The notes under the pieces were generated by a model. That model ran no database searches. It was not told the origin of the DNA and worked only from the letters and a program-made list of their open reading frames with translations. Shown piece by piece: positions 42,144 to 56,992 of a DNA stretch of 64,000 nucleotides. This DNA is from Pantoea eucrina (GTDB lineage Bacteria; Pseudomonadota; Gammaproteobacteria; Enterobacterales; Enterobacteriaceae), in contig NZ_MAYN01000004.1 in the NCBI RefSeq assembly GCF_001691555.1, forward strand, positions 124,001-188,000, in the 5' to 3' direction. How positions within the stretch are numbered: position 1 is the first letter of the stretch; every line of letters begins with the position of its first letter. The position numbers and the translations under genes are program-made.

Positions 42144-43973
42144 TTACTCAACGGTAACCGATTTTGCCAGGTTACGCGGCTGGTCCACGTCGGTGCCTTT
42201 GATCAGCGCCACATGATAAGAGAGCATCTGCAGCGGCACGGTGTAGAAGATAGGGGCGATCACCTCTTCCACGTGCGGCAGTGAGATAATTTTCATCCCT
42301 TCGCTGTCGCTGAAGCCTGCATCGCCATCGGCGAAGACATAGAGCAGGCCACCGCGTGCGCGCACTTCTTCGATGTTGGACTTCAGTTTTTCCAGCAGCT
42401 CATTGTTAGGTGCGACCACGATCACCGGCATATCAGCATCAATCAGCGCCAGCGGGCCGTGTTTCAGCTCGCCAGCCGCATAGGCTTCCGCATGAATATA
42501 GGAGATCTCTTTGAGCTTCAGCGCCCCTTCCATGGCAATCGGGTATTGATCGCCGCGGCCAAGGAACAGTGCATGATGCTTGTCAGAGAAATCTTCTGCC
42601 AGGCTCTCAATGATCTTGTCCTGCGCCAGCATCTGCTCAATACGGCTTGGCAGCGCCTGCAGCGCGTGGACAATCTCATGCTCGGTTTCCGGCTTCATAC
42701 CGTGCAGGCGGCCCAGTTTAGCCACCAGCATCAGCAGTACCGTCAGCTGCGTGGTAAAGGCTTTCGTGGAAGCCACGCCAATTTCCGTGCCCGCTTTGGT
42801 CATCAGCGCCAGATCGGATTCGCGCACCAGTGAAGAACCGGCCACGTTGCAGATAGCCAGTGAGCCAAGATAACCCAGCTCTTTAGAGAGACGCAGGGCC
42901 GCCAGCGTATCAGCGGTTTCGCCCGACTGCGACAGGGTGATCAGCAGGCTGTTTTTACGTACTGCGGATTTGCGGTAGCGGAACTCAGAAGCGATCTCAA
43001 CGTCACAGGGGATGTTCGCCAGTGATTCAAACCAGTAGCGCGATACCATACCGGAGTTGTAGGAGGTGCCGCAGGCGATAATCTGGATATGCTCTACTTT
43101 GCTCAGCAGCGACTCTGCATGCTCACCCAGCTCGCGCAGATCGACAATCCCGTCGTGGAAGCGACCCGCCAGCGTGTTTTTGATGGCGTTAGGCTGCTCG
43201 TAGATCTCTTTCTGCATATAGTGGCGATAGATCCCTTTATCACCCGCGTCATACTGCGCGTTTGATTCGATCTCGGCACGCTGTACCTGATGGCCTTCGC
43301 GATCGATGATAGTGACTTCGCGGCGGGTAACCTCAGCAATATCGCCCTCTTCCAGGTAGATAAAGCGGCGGGTAACCGGCAGCAGTGCCAGCTGATCGGA
43401 TGCGATAAAGTTCTCGCCCACGCCACGGCCAATCACCAGCGGACTGCCGGAGCGCGCGGCCACCAGCACCGACGGATCGCGGCTGTCCATGATAACCATA
43501 CCGTAAGCACCGCGCAGCTGTGGGATCACGCGCAGGATCACCTCGCGCAGCGTACCGCCCTGCTTCTGCTCCCAGTGCACCAGATGCGCCACCACTTCGG
43601 TGTCCGTCTCGGAGGCAAAATGGTAGCCACGTTCAATCATTTGCGCGCGCAGCGGCTCATGGTTTTCAATAATGCCGTTATGCACCACGATGATCTGCTC
43701 TGAGACATGCGGATGCGCATTTGCCTCTGAAGGTTCACCGTGCGTAGCCCAGCGGGTGTGGGCAATACCGGTACCGCCAATCAGCGGCTGCTGGTCTGCG
43801 GCCTCCGCCAGATTAGCCACTTTACCTACGCGACGCAGACGCGTCACGTGCCCCTGACGATCGACGACCGCCAGACCGGCTGAGTCATAACCGCGATACT
43901 CCAGACGACGCAGACCTTCCAGCAGGATCTCTGCAATGTCACGCTGCGCTACTGCTCCAACAATTCCACACAT
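42144..43973 (-). CDS. glmS: Glutamine-fructose-6-phosphate aminotransferase GlmS
   Basis: GlmS makes glucosamine 6-phosphate, the first step toward peptidoglycan and LPS amino sugars. The 609-residue enzyme has the N-terminal nucleophile Cys2 ([12 protein letters not shown]), the glutaminase block [21 protein letters not shown], two SIS sugar-binding domains ([61 protein letters not shown]), and ends NLAKSVTVE. It follows glmU by about 144 bp. In E. coli this mRNA is controlled by the GlmZ small RNA; no site was verified here. Confidence 0.98.
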   Translation of the reverse strand: MCGIVGAVAQRDIAEILLEGLRRLEYRGYDSAGLAVVDRQGHVTRLRRVGKVANLAEAADQQPLIGGTGIAHTRWATHGEPSEANAHPHVSEQIIVVHNGIIENHEPLRAQMIERGYHFASETDTEVVAHLVHWEQKQGGTLREVILRVIPQLRGAYGMVIMDSRDPSVLVAARSGSPLVIGRGVGENFIASDQLALLPVTRRFIYLEEGDIAEVTRREVTIIDREGHQVQRAEIESNAQYDAGDKGIYRHYMQKEIYEQPNAIKNTLAGRFHDGIVDLRELGEHAESLLSKVEHIQIIACGTSYNSGMVSRYWFESLANIPCDVEIASEFRYRKSAVRKNSLLITLSQSGETADTLAALRLSKELGYLGSLAICNVAGSSLVRESDLALMTKAGTEIGVASTKAFTTQLTVLLMLVAKLGRLHGMKPETEHEIVHALQALPSRIEQMLAQDKIIESLAEDFSDKHHALFLGRGDQYPIAMEGALKLKEISYIHAEAYAAGELKHGPLALIDADMPVIVVAPNNELLEKLKSNIEEVRARGGLLYVFADGDAGFSDSEGMKIISLPHVEEVIAPIFYTVPLQMLSYHVALIKGTDVDQPRNLAKSVTVE

Positions 43974-44117
43974 ATTCGTTTCCTGACTTCATGGCGTTCG
44001 GCCATTGCGTTGTCATCTGACCTGATTTCCGGCTACGCCGGTTCCCCGAGCCTTGTAGAGAGTGGGGATATCGTTATAGCACTGCTAAACGGGCCGATCT
44101 TTGCCGGCCCTTAAAAT

Positions 44118-45488
44118 TTATTTTTTCTTCACCGGGCGCTGCCAGCCCGCTTTCTGCTGCTGTTCTTTGCGGTTGTAGACCAGATCGGCGGCGGTGACAT
44201 CTTTCATCACCGTGGTACCGGCGGCAATCGTTGCACCGGCGGCCACGCGCACCGGCGCCACCAGCTGCGTATCGGAGCCGACAAAGACGTCGTCACCAAT
44301 AATCGTTTTGAATTTGTTAGCCCCATCGTAGTTGCAGGTGATGGTGCCTGCCCCGATGTTAACGCCCGCGCCTATTTCGGCATCACCCAGGTAGGAGAGG
44401 TGGCCCGCCTTGGAGCCTTTGCCGAGCGTGGCTTTTTTCATTTCCACAAAGTTACCAACGTGCGCCTGCTCCGCCAGCTCGCTGCCCGGGCGCAGCCGGG
44501 CAAACGGCCCGACCGTGCAGGCTGCAGCCAGCGTCGCGTCTTCAATCACAGAGTAAGGGCTGATCTCACAGTCATCACCCAGAATGCTGTTTTTGATCAC
44601 GCAGCCGGTGCCAATTTTTACCCGGTTGCCGAGCGTGACATTCCCTTCGATGATGACGCCGGTATCAATCTCCACGTCGCGCCCGTGCGCCAGCGTACCG
44701 CGCAGATCAAAACGCGCCGGATCGCGCAGCATTACGCCCGCCAGCAGCAGCTTTTCCGCCTGCTCCTGCTGAAAGGCACGCTCCAGCGTAGCCAGCTGCA
44801 GACGGTTATTTACGCCTTCCGTTTCACTGATACGCGCCGGATGAACGGTATTAATCACGCGGCCTTCCTGATGCGCCATCGCGATGATATCGGTGATGTA
44901 GAACTCGCCCTGCGCGTTATTGTTATCCAGCTGTGCCAGCCAGCGCCGGAGATCGCCCCCGCTGGCGATCAGGATACCGGTGTTGATCTCCTGAATAGCC
45001 AGCTGCTCAGCAGATGCATCCTTCTGTTCAACAATGCCGGTCACGATCGTGTTTTCCCGCACAATCCGGCCATAGCCGGTGGGGTTATCCAGCACCACGG
45101 TCAGCAGCCCGATGCCGCCAGCGGGTTTTGCCGCGCGCAGCTGCTGCAGCGTTGCCTGCGAGATAAGCGGGACGTCGCCATACAGCATCAGAATATCTTC
45201 GTCATCCGCAAAGAAGGGCGCCGCCTGCTGCATAGCGTGTCCGGTACCCAGCTGTTCCGCCTGCAGCACCCAGTTCAGGGTGTTGTGCGCCAGCTTTTGC
45301 TGCAGCAGCTCACCACCGTGACCATAGACCAGATGGACCTGCCGGGCGCCAAGCCCGGTGGCAGCATCAATAACATGCTGCACCATAGGTTTACCTGCCA
45401 GCGTGTGCAGAACTTTAGGCAGATCGGAATACATACGGGTGCCTTTGCCAGCGGCCAGGATCACCACACTCATCGCGCTTACAGACAT
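44118..45488 (-). CDS. glmU: Bifunctional UDP-GlcNAc diphosphorylase/glucosamine-1-phosphate acetyltransferase GlmU
   Basis: GlmU makes UDP-N-acetylglucosamine from glucosamine 1-phosphate. The 456-residue protein has the nucleotidyltransferase motif [35 protein letters not shown] and YGDVPLIS, then the left-handed beta-helix acetyltransferase ([20 protein letters not shown] onward) with the acetyl-CoA block [23 protein letters not shown]. It ends PVKKK, as in E. coli. An internal ATG ([11 protein letters not shown]) at 45473 is an alternative start. Confidence 0.98.
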   Translation of the reverse strand: MSVSAMSVVILAAGKGTRMYSDLPKVLHTLAGKPMVQHVIDAATGLGARQVHLVYGHGGELLQQKLAHNTLNWVLQAEQLGTGHAMQQAAPFFADDEDILMLYGDVPLISQATLQQLRAAKPAGGIGLLTVVLDNPTGYGRIVRENTIVTGIVEQKDASAEQLAIQEINTGILIASGGDLRRWLAQLDNNNAQGEFYITDIIAMAHQEGRVINTVHPARISETEGVNNRLQLATLERAFQQEQAEKLLLAGVMLRDPARFDLRGTLAHGRDVEIDTGVIIEGNVTLGNRVKIGTGCVIKNSILGDDCEISPYSVIEDATLAAACTVGPFARLRPGSELAEQAHVGNFVEMKKATLGKGSKAGHLSYLGDAEIGAGVNIGAGTITCNYDGANKFKTIIGDDVFVGSDTQLVAPVRVAAGATIAAGTTVMKDVTAADLVYNRKEQQQKAGWQRPVKKK

Positions 45489-45635
45489 AATTTTCCAGAC
45501 TCAATTTAACTTTCGAAAGTGTAAGGTTTACCCCTGAGATTACTACATTTTTCTCGTGGCGAAATTAGACAACCGGAGGAAAGCGGAAAGGGGGATCAGA
45601 GACAGAGCATAACAACAGGTTTGCCGGGCGCGGAG

Positions 45636-45668
45636 CAAAAAAAATGCCAGCCCGGTGGGCTGGCATTT
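45636..45668 (-). terminator. Rho-independent terminator of the atp operon
   Basis: AATGCCAGCCC (45643-45653) and GGGCTGGCATT (45657-45667) form a perfect 11-bp stem with a GGT loop. On the minus strand a U tract follows (A run 45637-45644). It lies 20 bp after the atpC stop. Confidence 0.9.
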
Positions 45669-45687
45669 CATGACGCATAAAGCCTGA

Positions 45688-46107
45688 TTACATCGCTTTT
45701 TTGGTCAGCTCGATAACACGCAGTTTCGCGATAGCTTTCGCCAGCTCCGCAGAGGCCTGAGCGTAGTCCACGTCGCCGTGGCTGCTGTTCATGTGCTCTT
45801 CTGCTTTACGTTTCGCTTCCAGCGCGCGCGCTTCGTCAAGGTCTTCACCGCGAATAGCGGTGTCGGCCAGAACGGTCGTGCTGCCCGGCTGTACTTCCAG
45901 CACGCCGCCGGAGAGGTAGATATACTCCTCGTCGCCGTGCTGTTTCACGATGCGAATCATGCCAGGCTTGATGGCAGTCAGCAGCGGGGCGTGGCCCGGG
46001 TGGATCCCCAGCTCGCCTTCGCTACCTGACACCTGGATACGCTGTACCAGACCGGAGAACATCTGCTGCTCCGCGCTGACCACGTCCAGATGATAAGTCA
46101 TAGCCAT
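45688..46107 (-). CDS. atpC: ATP synthase epsilon subunit
   Basis: AtpC is the regulatory epsilon subunit of the F1 central stalk. The 139-residue protein shows [45 protein letters not shown] and the C-terminal two-helix inhibitory domain. It ends the atpIBEFHAGDC operon. Confidence 0.97.
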   Translation of the reverse strand: MAMTYHLDVVSAEQQMFSGLVQRIQVSGSEGELGIHPGHAPLLTAIKPGMIRIVKQHGDEEYIYLSGGVLEVQPGSTTVLADTAIRGEDLDEARALEAKRKAEEHMNSSHGDVDYAQASAELAKAIAKLRVIELTKKAM

Positions 46108-46131
46108 ACCATTCCTCCCGGGAAACCGTTA

Positions 46132-47592
<1,461 letters not shown>

Positions 47593-48459
47593 TTAAACCG
47601 CGGAGGCTCCCGAGACGATCTCGGTAAGTTCCTGGGTGATGCTGGCCTGACGAGCTTTGTTGTAGACCAACTGCAGCTCTTTGATCAGGTTTCCGCCGTT
47701 ATCGGTTGCGGCTTTCATCGCTACCATACGCGCGGCCTGCTCACTGGCCAGGTTTTCCACCACACCCTGATAAACCTGCGATTCGACATAACGACGCAGC
47801 AGCGTATCGAGCAGCGCCTTCGGATCGGGTTCGTACAGGTAATCCCAGGTCTTCGCCTTCATCTCTTCTTCACCTTCCGCTGGCGGTAACGGCAGCAGTT
47901 GGGTAATGGTCGGAGTCTGAGACATGGTGTTGTTAAACTTGTTGCTGACGATATACAGCTTGTCGATACGGCCTTCATCGTAGGCCTGCAGCATAACTTT
48001 TACCGGGCCGATCAGATCGGACAGCGCAGGCTTATCGCCCATGCCGGTAACCTGAGCCACGACGTTACCACCGACAGAGCCGAAGAATGAAACGCCTTTA
48101 GAACCGACAATCGCCAGATCGCTCTGAACGCCTTTGTCTGCCCAGCCTTTCATTTCAGCCAGCAATTTTTTGAACAGGTTAATGTTCAAACCACCACAAA
48201 GCCCGCGGTCAGTCGAAACGACCAGGTAGCCGACGCGCTTAACGTCGCGCTCATCCAGGTAAGGGTGCTTGTATTCCAGATTACCCAGTGCAAGGTGACC
48301 AATCACTTTGCGCATGGTATCTGCATACGGACGGCTGGCCGCCATGCGTTCCTGCGTTTTACGCATTTTGGAGGCGGCGACCATTTCCATCGCTTTGGTG
48401 ATCTTCTGCGTATTTTTTACGCTTCCGATCTTGGTACGTATTTCTTTTGCGCCGGCCAT
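47593..48459 (-). CDS. atpG: ATP synthase gamma subunit
   Basis: AtpG forms the rotating shaft. The 288-residue protein begins [44 protein letters not shown] and ends [22 protein letters not shown], the paired terminal coiled-coil helices of the family. It lies between atpA and atpD. Confidence 0.98.
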   Translation of the reverse strand: MAGAKEIRTKIGSVKNTQKITKAMEMVAASKMRKTQERMAASRPYADTMRKVIGHLALGNLEYKHPYLDERDVKRVGYLVVSTDRGLCGGLNINLFKKLLAEMKGWADKGVQSDLAIVGSKGVSFFGSVGGNVVAQVTGMGDKPALSDLIGPVKVMLQAYDEGRIDKLYIVSNKFNNTMSQTPTITQLLPLPPAEGEEEMKAKTWDYLYEPDPKALLDTLLRRYVESQVYQGVVENLASEQAARMVAMKAATDNGGNLIKELQLVYNKARQASITQELTEIVSGASAV

Positions 48460-48511
48460 TAGCTTCTCCTCAAAGCCTTGCGGCCTGTCTTTTCAGACAA
48501 GCCGCCAGACA

Positions 48512-50053
48512 TTACCAGGACTGGGTTGCTTTAAACGTTTCGAGCAGGCCTTTCAGCTTCGCTTCGATATCGTTGTTGTAGTTACCCGCCTGGTTGATTT
48601 CAGCCATCAGCTCAGCGTGTTCGCGATCGGCGTACGCCAGCAGAGCGGCTTCGAAGCTGCCGATTTTCGCCAGTTCAACGTCGTTCAGGAAGCCGCGCTC
48701 AGCAGCAAACAGCACCAGACCCTGCTGCGCAACGGACATTGGCGCATACTGTTTCTGTTTCAGCAGCTCGGTCACTTTCTGACCGTGGCTCAGCTGTTTA
48801 CGCGTTGCATCATCCAGATCGGAAGCGAACTGAGAGAACGCTGCCAGTTCACGATACTGTGCCAGCGCGGTACGAATACCACCGGACAGTTTCTTGATGA
48901 TCTTGGTCTGTGCAGCACCACCAACACGGGATACGGAGATACCCGGGTTAACGGCTGGACGGATACCGGAGTTGAACAGGTTCGACTCCAGGAAGATCTG
49001 ACCATCAGTGATCGAGATAACGTTGGTCGGAACGAACGCAGAAACGTCACCAGCTTGGGTTTCAATGATTGGCAGCGCGGTCAGAGAACCGGTCTGGCCT
49101 TTCACAGCACCGTTGGTGAAACGCTCAACGTAGTCAGCGCTTACGCGTGATGCACGCTCCAGCAGACGAGAGTGGAGATAGAACACGTCGCCTGGGAATG
49201 CTTCACGGCCCGGTGGACGGCGCAGCAGCAGGGAGATCTGACGATAAGCGATAGCCTGCTTAGAGAGATCATCGTAAACGATCAGCGCATCTTCACCGCG
49301 GTCGCGGAAGTATTCGCCCATGGCACAGCCCGCGTATGGAGACAGGTACTGCAGTGCAGCAGACTCCGATGCAGAAGCGACAACCACGATGGTGTTAGCC
49401 AGCGCGCCGTGTTCTTCCAGCTTACGAACCACGTTAGAGATGGTCGACGCTTTCTGGCCAATCGCGACGTAGACACACTTGATGCCTGAATCACGCTGGT
49501 TGATGATGGCGTCGATGGCCATTGCAGTCTTACCGGTCTGACGGTCACCGATGATCAGCTCACGCTGGCCACGGCCGATTGGAATCATCGCATCGACAGA
49601 TTTGTAGCCCGTCTGAACAGGCTGATCAACAGACTGACGATCGATAACGCCTGGTGCAATCATTTCAACTGGCGAGAAGCCGTCGTTGTCGATTGCGCCT
49701 TTACCGTCGATAGGTGCACCCAGGGTGTTCACCACACGACCCAGCAGGCCACGGCCAACCGGTACTTCCAGAATACGACCAGTGCACTTAACCTTCATGC
49801 CTTCGGCAAGGTCAGCGTACGGGCCCATAACGACCGCACCAACCGAGTCGCGCTCGAGGTTCAGTGCGATAGCGTAACGGTTGCCCGGCAGGGCAATCAT
49901 CTCACCCTGCATAACATCGGCCAGGCCGTGTACGCGGATGATACCGTCACTTACAGAAACAATAGTACCTTCGTTGTGAGCTTCACTCACGACATTGAAC
50001 TGAGCAATGCGCTGCTTGATCAGTTCGCTGATTTCGGTGGAATTCAGTTGCAT
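48512..50053 (-). CDS. atpA: ATP synthase alpha subunit
   Basis: AtpA is the non-catalytic nucleotide-binding subunit of F1. The 513-residue protein has the P-loop [18 protein letters not shown], the family block [30 protein letters not shown], and the N-terminal [16 protein letters not shown] helix that contacts delta. Length equals the E. coli subunit. Confidence 0.98.
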   Translation of the reverse strand: MQLNSTEISELIKQRIAQFNVVSEAHNEGTIVSVSDGIIRVHGLADVMQGEMIALPGNRYAIALNLERDSVGAVVMGPYADLAEGMKVKCTGRILEVPVGRGLLGRVVNTLGAPIDGKGAIDNDGFSPVEMIAPGVIDRQSVDQPVQTGYKSVDAMIPIGRGQRELIIGDRQTGKTAMAIDAIINQRDSGIKCVYVAIGQKASTISNVVRKLEEHGALANTIVVVASASESAALQYLSPYAGCAMGEYFRDRGEDALIVYDDLSKQAIAYRQISLLLRRPPGREAFPGDVFYLHSRLLERASRVSADYVERFTNGAVKGQTGSLTALPIIETQAGDVSAFVPTNVISITDGQIFLESNLFNSGIRPAVNPGISVSRVGGAAQTKIIKKLSGGIRTALAQYRELAAFSQFASDLDDATRKQLSHGQKVTELLKQKQYAPMSVAQQGLVLFAAERGFLNDVELAKIGSFEAALLAYADREHAELMAEINQAGNYNNDIEAKLKGLLETFKATQSW

Positions 50054-50067
50054 ATGCTCCAGTCCCC

Positions 50068-50601
50068 TTAAGACTGCAAGACGTCTGCCAGACGGTCAAG
50101 ACGGCCGCGCACGCTGCCATCAATCACCAGGTCACCCGCACGGATAACCACACCTGCCAATACAGACTTATCAATTTTGCAATTCAGCTTAACTTTGCGT
50201 GACAGACGTTTTTCCATCGCGGTGCTGATTTTGGTCAGCTGGCTGTCACTCAGCGCACTGGCGGAGATTACATCAACTTCGGCTGTCGCTTCATAAGCGT
50301 CACGCAGTTGAATAAATTGCTCCAGTACGGCTGGAAGCGCTGTCAAACGTCCGTTCTCCGCCATTACCTTGATCAGGTTCTGAGCGTGTTCATCAAGTTG
50401 ATCACCACAGACTGCATTGAAAGAGGCAGATAACGCTTCAGGTGCTAACGCACCGGAGAGTACTTCTGCCATCTGTTCGTTGCGAGCCACTTCTGCGGCA
50501 AACGCCAGCATGGTCTGCCAGCGTTCGATACTTTGATGCTCAACAGCAAAGTCAAAAGCTGCTTTGGCGTAGGGGCGAGCTACAGTAATCAGATCAGACA
50601 T
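50068..50601 (-). CDS. atpH: ATP synthase delta subunit
   Basis: AtpH joins F1 to the peripheral stalk. The 177-residue protein shows [27 protein letters not shown] at the N-terminal helical bundle and the C-terminal [38 protein letters not shown]. It sits between atpF and atpA as usual. Confidence 0.97.
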   Translation of the reverse strand: MSDLITVARPYAKAAFDFAVEHQSIERWQTMLAFAAEVARNEQMAEVLSGALAPEALSASFNAVCGDQLDEHAQNLIKVMAENGRLTALPAVLEQFIQLRDAYEATAEVDVISASALSDSQLTKISTAMEKRLSRKVKLNCKIDKSVLAGVVIRAGDLVIDGSVRGRLDRLADVLQS

Positions 50602-50615
50602 CAGCCCCTCCCTCC

Positions 50616-51086
50616 TTACAGTTCAGCGACCAGTTTATCAACGATGTCGCTGTTAGCAGCTTCATCCACGGAACGTTCGATGATTTTCTCGGCGCCAGCT
50701 AATGCCAGCAACGCGACCTGTTTACGCAGCTCTTCACGTGCACGTGAGCGCTCGGCTTCAATTTCTGCCTGCGCCTGAGTGACGATGCGGTTACGTTCAG
50801 TTTCGGCTTCGGTTTTGGCTTCGTCCAGAATCTGGGCACGGCGTTTGTTCGCCTGCTCGATAATGACCTGAGCTTCTTCCTTCGCTTTTTTCAGCTGGTC
50901 GGTCGCATTGGCCTGCGCGAGATCCAAATCTTTCTTCGCGCGTTCAGCAGAAGCAAGGCCTTCAGCAATTTCTTTCTGGCGCTTTTCGATGGCAGCCATG
51001 ATCGGTGGCCATACGTACTTCATGCAGAACGCGACAAACAGGATGAACGCGATGGCCTGGCCGAGGATTGTTGCGTTAATGTTCAC
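50616..51086 (-). CDS. atpF: ATP synthase subunit b
   Basis: AtpF is the peripheral stalk subunit. The 156-residue protein has one N-terminal membrane helix ([25 protein letters not shown]) and a long charged coiled coil rich in Glu, Lys, Ala and Gln (about residues 35-140). Length is as in E. coli. Confidence 0.97.
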   Translation of the reverse strand: MNINATILGQAIAFILFVAFCMKYVWPPIMAAIEKRQKEIAEGLASAERAKKDLDLAQANATDQLKKAKEEAQVIIEQANKRRAQILDEAKTEAETERNRIVTQAQAEIEAERSRAREELRKQVALLALAGAEKIIERSVDEAANSDIVDKLVAEL

Positions 51087-51159
51087 AGCACAATGCCTCT
51101 TATTAAGTTAACGTGCTCTGCCGCTATCATTGATAAACGGCAGAATCTGTTCCTCATCA

Positions 51160-51452
<293 letters not shown>

Positions 51453-51482
51453 TCAGTTATGCTTAAGTTGTTGAGAAAAAAA

Positions 51483-52690
<1,208 letters not shown>

Positions 52691-52781
52691 GACGCTTAAC
52701 TCTCCTGCCCCGAACGGGGTATGTCGCGTGTCGTATAAGACTGCCTTTGCCGTTTTGAGTCAAGCAGCAAAAGCCGTGCAA

Positions 52782-52809
52782 ATTATACGGGCCGCACCTG
52801 CGATTTCAA
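52782..52809 (-). promoter_or_regulatory. Promoter of the atp operon
   Basis: On the minus strand TTGAAA (plus 52804-52809), a 16-bp spacer and a perfect TATAAT (plus 52782-52787) lie about 95 bp upstream of atpI. This is a strong sigma-70 promoter. Confidence 0.75.
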
Positions 52810-52829
52810 TCGCTAAGTAGCGAAAAGGT

Positions 52830-53403
52830 GAACAATTATTTAAATTTCTTTCTGAAGGGCTATTTTTCCAAAGATTCATAACCCGGAAAGCCATCAGGAA
52901 AGTTGCTGTTTTTCAGCTAAAGCGGGATATAAAGCGTGCTGCAGATCACATAATAAACAATAAGGCGCTGAAAATTTTACCAGAATGCATAATGCGCACG
53001 AATAAACCGCCCTTGTTAACCCTTTAAAATCAGCTTGTTATAAATTTAAATCTGCTTCAGCTCACTCTTTTCTGATAAAAACATCCGGTTGACACTGCAG
53101 GCAGAATTAAAATCGAAATAATAATATTACGCCCGCCGATTTATTGCCGTGTCATATTTCCCTGCGTGATAATCGAAAGCGGAAAACAGCCGTTATCATG
53201 TGACATTAGTGGCAATGAATTGTGAATTAATCGTTAAATGTAACAACGCTTTTCGGATAATTACGGCGAAAGATGTTAACGCCTTTCCCCTCCCCTGCCG
53301 AATAAAAGCGTTTGTCACAGCGTGTTCAACCGCTGTTTTTTTATTCAGCTCTGACGACCCTTCCGGGGCCAGAAGCTGAATAAAAACCCTGCTTTTTACA
53401 GGC
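52830..53403. other. Gene-free A+T-rich region between atp promoter and rsmG
   Basis: No credible gene is seen in about 570 bp. The DNA is distinctly A+T rich compared with its neighbours. It ends in a long inverted repeat: TTTTTATTCAGCT (53338-53350) and AGCTGAATAAAAA (53374-53386), 13-bp perfect arms around a 23-nt GC-containing centre. The A and T runs are in the wrong order for a classic terminator on either strand. Confidence 0.6.
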
Positions 53404-54021
53404 TTATTGCTGCGAAATCACCACAAGATGACGTTCGCCTTCCAGTTCCGGAACGCGTAAAGCTTCAATTTTTTCCACGCTAAAGCCTGCCGGTAGCGAA
53501 GCGATCTCCTCATCCGGACGTACGCCTTTCAGCGCATAAAAGCGTCCGTGTGTGCCGGGTAATGCGCGGCACCAGGTCAGCATATCCTCCAGCGAGGCAA
53601 ATGCCCGGCTGATAACGCCATCAAACGGCGGATCTGCCGGGAACTCTTCAACCCGGCTCTGCACTGGCGTGATGTTAGTAAGTCCTAACTCATGCTGCAC
53701 CTGACGCAGAAAGCGTACCCGCTTACCCAGGCTGTCCAGCAGCGTAAAATGCGCCTGCGGACGGACAATGGCCAGAGGAATACCCGGCAGTCCCGGTCCG
53801 GTACCCACATCAATAAAGCGTTCCCCCTGCAGATGCGGCTCTACCACCACGCTGTCGAGGATATGGCGTACCAGCATTTGTTGCGGATCGCGTACTGAAG
53901 TCAGGTTATACGCTTTATTCCACTTGTGCAGCAGCTCCACATAGCCAACCAGCTGCTGTTTTTGTTGATCGGAGAGCGAAATATTTGCTGCGTCGAGCAG
54001 CCGGGAGAGTTTGTTAATCAC
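53404..54021 (-). CDS. rsmG: 16S rRNA m7G527 methyltransferase RsmG
   Basis: RsmG methylates guanosine 527 of 16S rRNA using SAM. The 205-residue protein has the SAM motif [42 protein letters not shown] and the block [14 protein letters not shown]. It follows mnmG by 48 bp, the usual mnmG-rsmG operon. Confidence 0.97.
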   Translation of the reverse strand: MINKLSRLLDAANISLSDQQKQQLVGYVELLHKWNKAYNLTSVRDPQQMLVRHILDSVVVEPHLQGERFIDVGTGPGLPGIPLAIVRPQAHFTLLDSLGKRVRFLRQVQHELGLTNITPVQSRVEEFPADPPFDGVISRAFASLEDMLTWCRALPGTHGRFYALKGVRPDEEIASLPAGFSVEKIEALRVPELEGERHLVVISQQ

Positions 54022-54069
54022 AGCGATGTTTCCGTTAACAGGGGCAGCCGGAGCTGCCCCGATGGTCAG

Positions 54070-55959
54070 TCAGGCGCTTTTACGCAGCAGACCCTGTTTT
54101 TTGAGATAGATCAGCAGAATTGAGATCGCGGCTGGCGTGATGCCGGAAATACGCGATGCCTGGCCGATTGAGGTCGGCTTATGATCGTTGAGCTTGGCGA
54201 TCACTTCGTTTGACAGGCCATTAACCTGACGGTAATCAAGCGTGACAGGCAGTAAAGTGTTCTCATTGCGCAGCTGGCGGTCTATCTCCTCCTGCTGACG
54301 CGCAATATAACCTTCATATTTAACCTGGATTTCAACCTGCTCAGCCGCCTGCTCATCAGACAGCGCCGGACCATAATCCGGCAGCGTCATCAGCCGGGCA
54401 TAAGTCATCTCCGGACGACGCAGCAGATCCTCTGCGCTGGCCTCTTTTGTCAGCGGTGCACTGATGATGCTGTTTACGTCAGCCACATTCTCTGACTTCG
54501 GATGCACCCACAGGCTGCGCAGACGCTGGCGTTCCAGCTCAATCGCTTCGAGCTTCTGGTTATAGCGCGCCCAGCGCGTATCATCGACCAGGCCCAGCTC
54601 GCGGCCCGTTTCAGTCAGACGCAGATCCGCATTGTCTTCGCGCAGCATCAGACGATACTCGGCGCGTGAGGTAAACATGCGGTAGGGCTCTTTGGTACCC
54701 AGCGTGCAGAGGTCATCGACCAGCACGCCAAGATAAGCCTGATCGCGGCGCGGTGCCCAGCCCTCTTTGTCCGCAGACTGGCGCGCAGCGTTGAGGCCAG
54801 CCAGCAGCCCCTGGGCTGCAGCTTCTTCATAACCGGTGGTGCCGTTGATCTGGCCGGCAAAGAAGAGACCCTGAATAAACTTGCTCTCCAGCGTGGGTTT
54901 CAGATCGCGCGGATCGAAGAAATCGTACTCGATAGCATAGCCAGGACGCACAATGGTGGCGTTCTCCAGCCCTTTCATTGAGCGGACAATCTGCATCTGC
55001 ACATCAAAGGGCAGACTGGTGGAAATGCCGTTCGGGTAGATCTCATTGCTGGTCAGTCCTTCCGGCTCAAGGAAGATCTGATGAGCATTACGATCGGCAA
55101 AGCGCATGACTTTGTCTTCAATCGACGGGCAGTAACGCGGACCAATTCCCTCAATAACGCCGGCATACATCGGACTGCGATCGAGATTGTTGCGGATCAC
55201 ATCATGCGTCTGTTCGTTGGTATAGGTGATCCAGCAGGGAACCTGCTGCGGATGCTGTGCCGTATTGCCCATAAACGAGAACACCGGCATTGGCGTATCG
55301 CCGTGCTGTGGCGTCAGGACAGAGAAATCGATAGAGCGCGCATCAATACGCGGTGGTGTACCGGTCTTGAGACGATTTACGCGCAGCGGCAGCGCCCGCA
55401 GCCGTTTTGCCAGCGGGACTGAAGGAGGATCGCCAGCACGACCACCGCTGTAATTATCAAGACCGATATGAATCTTGCCATCAAGGAATGTGCCGACGGT
55501 CAGCACAACCGTTTTCGCCCGGAACTTCAGTCCCATCTGCGTGACGGCACCGACCACCCGATCGTTTTCAACGATCAGATCGTCAACCGCCTGCTGGAAG
55601 ATCATCAGGTTGGGCTGGTTCTCCAGCGCAGTGCGTACCGCCTGGCGGTACAGTACACGGTCCGCCTGTGCACGCGTAGCTCGTACCGCCGGGCCTTTAC
55701 TGGCGTTTAGTATCCTAAACTGAATACCTGCCTGATCGATCGCGGTGGCCATCAGGCCGCCGAGGGCGTCCACTTCCTTTACCAGGTGTCCCTTTCCGAT
55801 ACCACCGATCGCCGGATTGCAGGACATTTGTCCCAGCGTGTCGATGTTATGCGTGAGTAACAGCGTTTGCTGACCCATTCGGGCGGCCGCCATGGCGGCT
55901 TCGGTACCCGCATGACCACCACCGATTACGATGACGTCAAAAGGATCTGGATAAAACAT
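54070..55959 (-). CDS. mnmG: tRNA uridine 5-carboxymethylaminomethyl modification enzyme MnmG
   Basis: MnmG is the FAD-binding partner of MnmE in wobble-uridine modification. The 629-residue protein has the dinucleotide-binding motif [44 protein letters not shown], and [26 protein letters not shown]. Transcription runs away from oriC, which lies directly upstream. Confidence 0.98.
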   Translation of the reverse strand: MFYPDPFDVIVIGGGHAGTEAAMAAARMGQQTLLLTHNIDTLGQMSCNPAIGGIGKGHLVKEVDALGGLMATAIDQAGIQFRILNASKGPAVRATRAQADRVLYRQAVRTALENQPNLMIFQQAVDDLIVENDRVVGAVTQMGLKFRAKTVVLTVGTFLDGKIHIGLDNYSGGRAGDPPSVPLAKRLRALPLRVNRLKTGTPPRIDARSIDFSVLTPQHGDTPMPVFSFMGNTAQHPQQVPCWITYTNEQTHDVIRNNLDRSPMYAGVIEGIGPRYCPSIEDKVMRFADRNAHQIFLEPEGLTSNEIYPNGISTSLPFDVQMQIVRSMKGLENATIVRPGYAIEYDFFDPRDLKPTLESKFIQGLFFAGQINGTTGYEEAAAQGLLAGLNAARQSADKEGWAPRRDQAYLGVLVDDLCTLGTKEPYRMFTSRAEYRLMLREDNADLRLTETGRELGLVDDTRWARYNQKLEAIELERQRLRSLWVHPKSENVADVNSIISAPLTKEASAEDLLRRPEMTYARLMTLPDYGPALSDEQAAEQVEIQVKYEGYIARQQEEIDRQLRNENTLLPVTLDYRQVNGLSNEVIAKLNDHKPTSIGQASRISGITPAAISILLIYLKKQGLLRKSA

Positions 55960-56044
55960 GAAGTGGGTCCTCGTTAAAGTTCAGACAGGGATCGTTGCCC
56001 TGGGCGGTGGATTCTACTGAAATTATGGTTCAGGCGAAAGCGGC

Positions 56045-56331
56045 GGATCCTGCGTGTTTATAGAAAGGATCTTTACTCTTTTATATGATCTTCTTGTTAG
56101 ATCTCTTATTAGGATCGCCGGTTTCTGTGGATAACGTGGCAAACCCGTTATTTTACATCGGCCTGAGAAGGATCGTTTGCTGTGAAAGATCGGTGATCCT
56201 GATCCAGATAAGCTGGGATCAACTTTGCTAGTTATCCACAGATTAAAAAAGCATCAGCAGTTATTACTGGGATAACTACGGGTTATACGCATGATTCAGG
56301 CTGTTTTATCCACAGGCGATCGGCAGGATCC
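56045..56331. other. oriC: Chromosomal replication origin oriC
   Basis: The region between mnmG and mioC has all core oriC parts. Three 13-mer A+T-rich repeats of the GATCTnTTnTTTT type lie at 56068-56080, 56087-56099 and 56100-56112. Perfect DnaA boxes are at 56126-56134 (TGTGGATAA, R1 position), 56232-56240 (TTATCCACA, R2 position) and 56306-56314 (TTATCCACA, R4 position). The block has twelve GATC sites for Dam and SeqA, and the stretch after R1 is A+T rich, as for the IHF site. The layout matches E. coli oriC closely. Confidence 0.96.
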
Positions 56332-56398
56332 AGGATAAATACAGTGTAATCGTCTGGGGATCGTCACTATTTCCCGATCCCCTGCCAGCCACGATCCG

Positions 56399-56839
56399 TC
56401 AGATCTGTTCAATCCAGCCCGTTACCCAGGCTTCAGCGGCATCTTCCGGTATCTCATGCTCAAGCATGTCAATTTCCAGCCGTTCACCGATGCGCGTGGC
56501 ACCCAGCGCGATCAGCCGGGCCTCCAGCGTTTTTATTGCGCCGCAGAAAAGATCGTATTCGCGGTTGCCGATGCCTATAGCACCAAAGCGCACGGCAGAG
56601 AGATCGGGTTTTTCTGTCTGCAGCGCCTCATAAAAAGGCAGCAGATTGTCAGGCAATTCACCGGCACCGTGTGTGGAAGTCACCACCAGCCAGATACCCG
56701 ATGCAGGCACCTCATCAAGCGCCGGGCCGTGCAGTACGCTGGTTTCAAAGTCTGCATCCTGCAGCTTCTCTTCCAGATGTTCTGCGACATATTCGGCACT
56801 GCCAAGGGTACTGCCAGTGATTAAGGTAATATCAGCCAT
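56399..56839 (-). CDS. mioC: FMN-binding protein MioC
   Basis: MioC is a small flavodoxin linked to biotin synthase activity. The 146-residue protein shows the flavodoxin phosphate loop LITGSTLGSAEYVAEHLEEKL and LVVTSTHGAGELPDNLLPFYEAL. The ATG at 56839 is preferred over a start five codons upstream. Transcription enters oriC, as in E. coli. Confidence 0.95.
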   Translation of the reverse strand: MADITLITGSTLGSAEYVAEHLEEKLQDADFETSVLHGPALDEVPASGIWLVVTSTHGAGELPDNLLPFYEALQTEKPDLSAVRFGAIGIGNREYDLFCGAIKTLEARLIALGATRIGERLEIDMLEHEIPEDAAEAWVTGWIEQI

Positions 56840-56992
56840 GATCGTCTCCCGCACTAAAGGCAGGCATTGTACGCTGTGATCAAGCCGTGATCCACCTGTG
56901 GAAAACAGGGTTAATAACAGAAAGCATCCGCGGACAAACCAGTTACCACGCCGGATCCTTTCTGCATAACTTTATGCACAGACTGATGTGAT

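Noticed and set aside
44400-45509. 369-codon open frame antisense to glmU
   Set aside because: glmU is complete and conserved on the other strand; the antisense frame has no known motif.
53338-53386. Rho-independent terminator for rsmG or atp
   Set aside because: The T run precedes and the A run follows the stem on the plus strand, so neither strand gives a hairpin followed by U residues.
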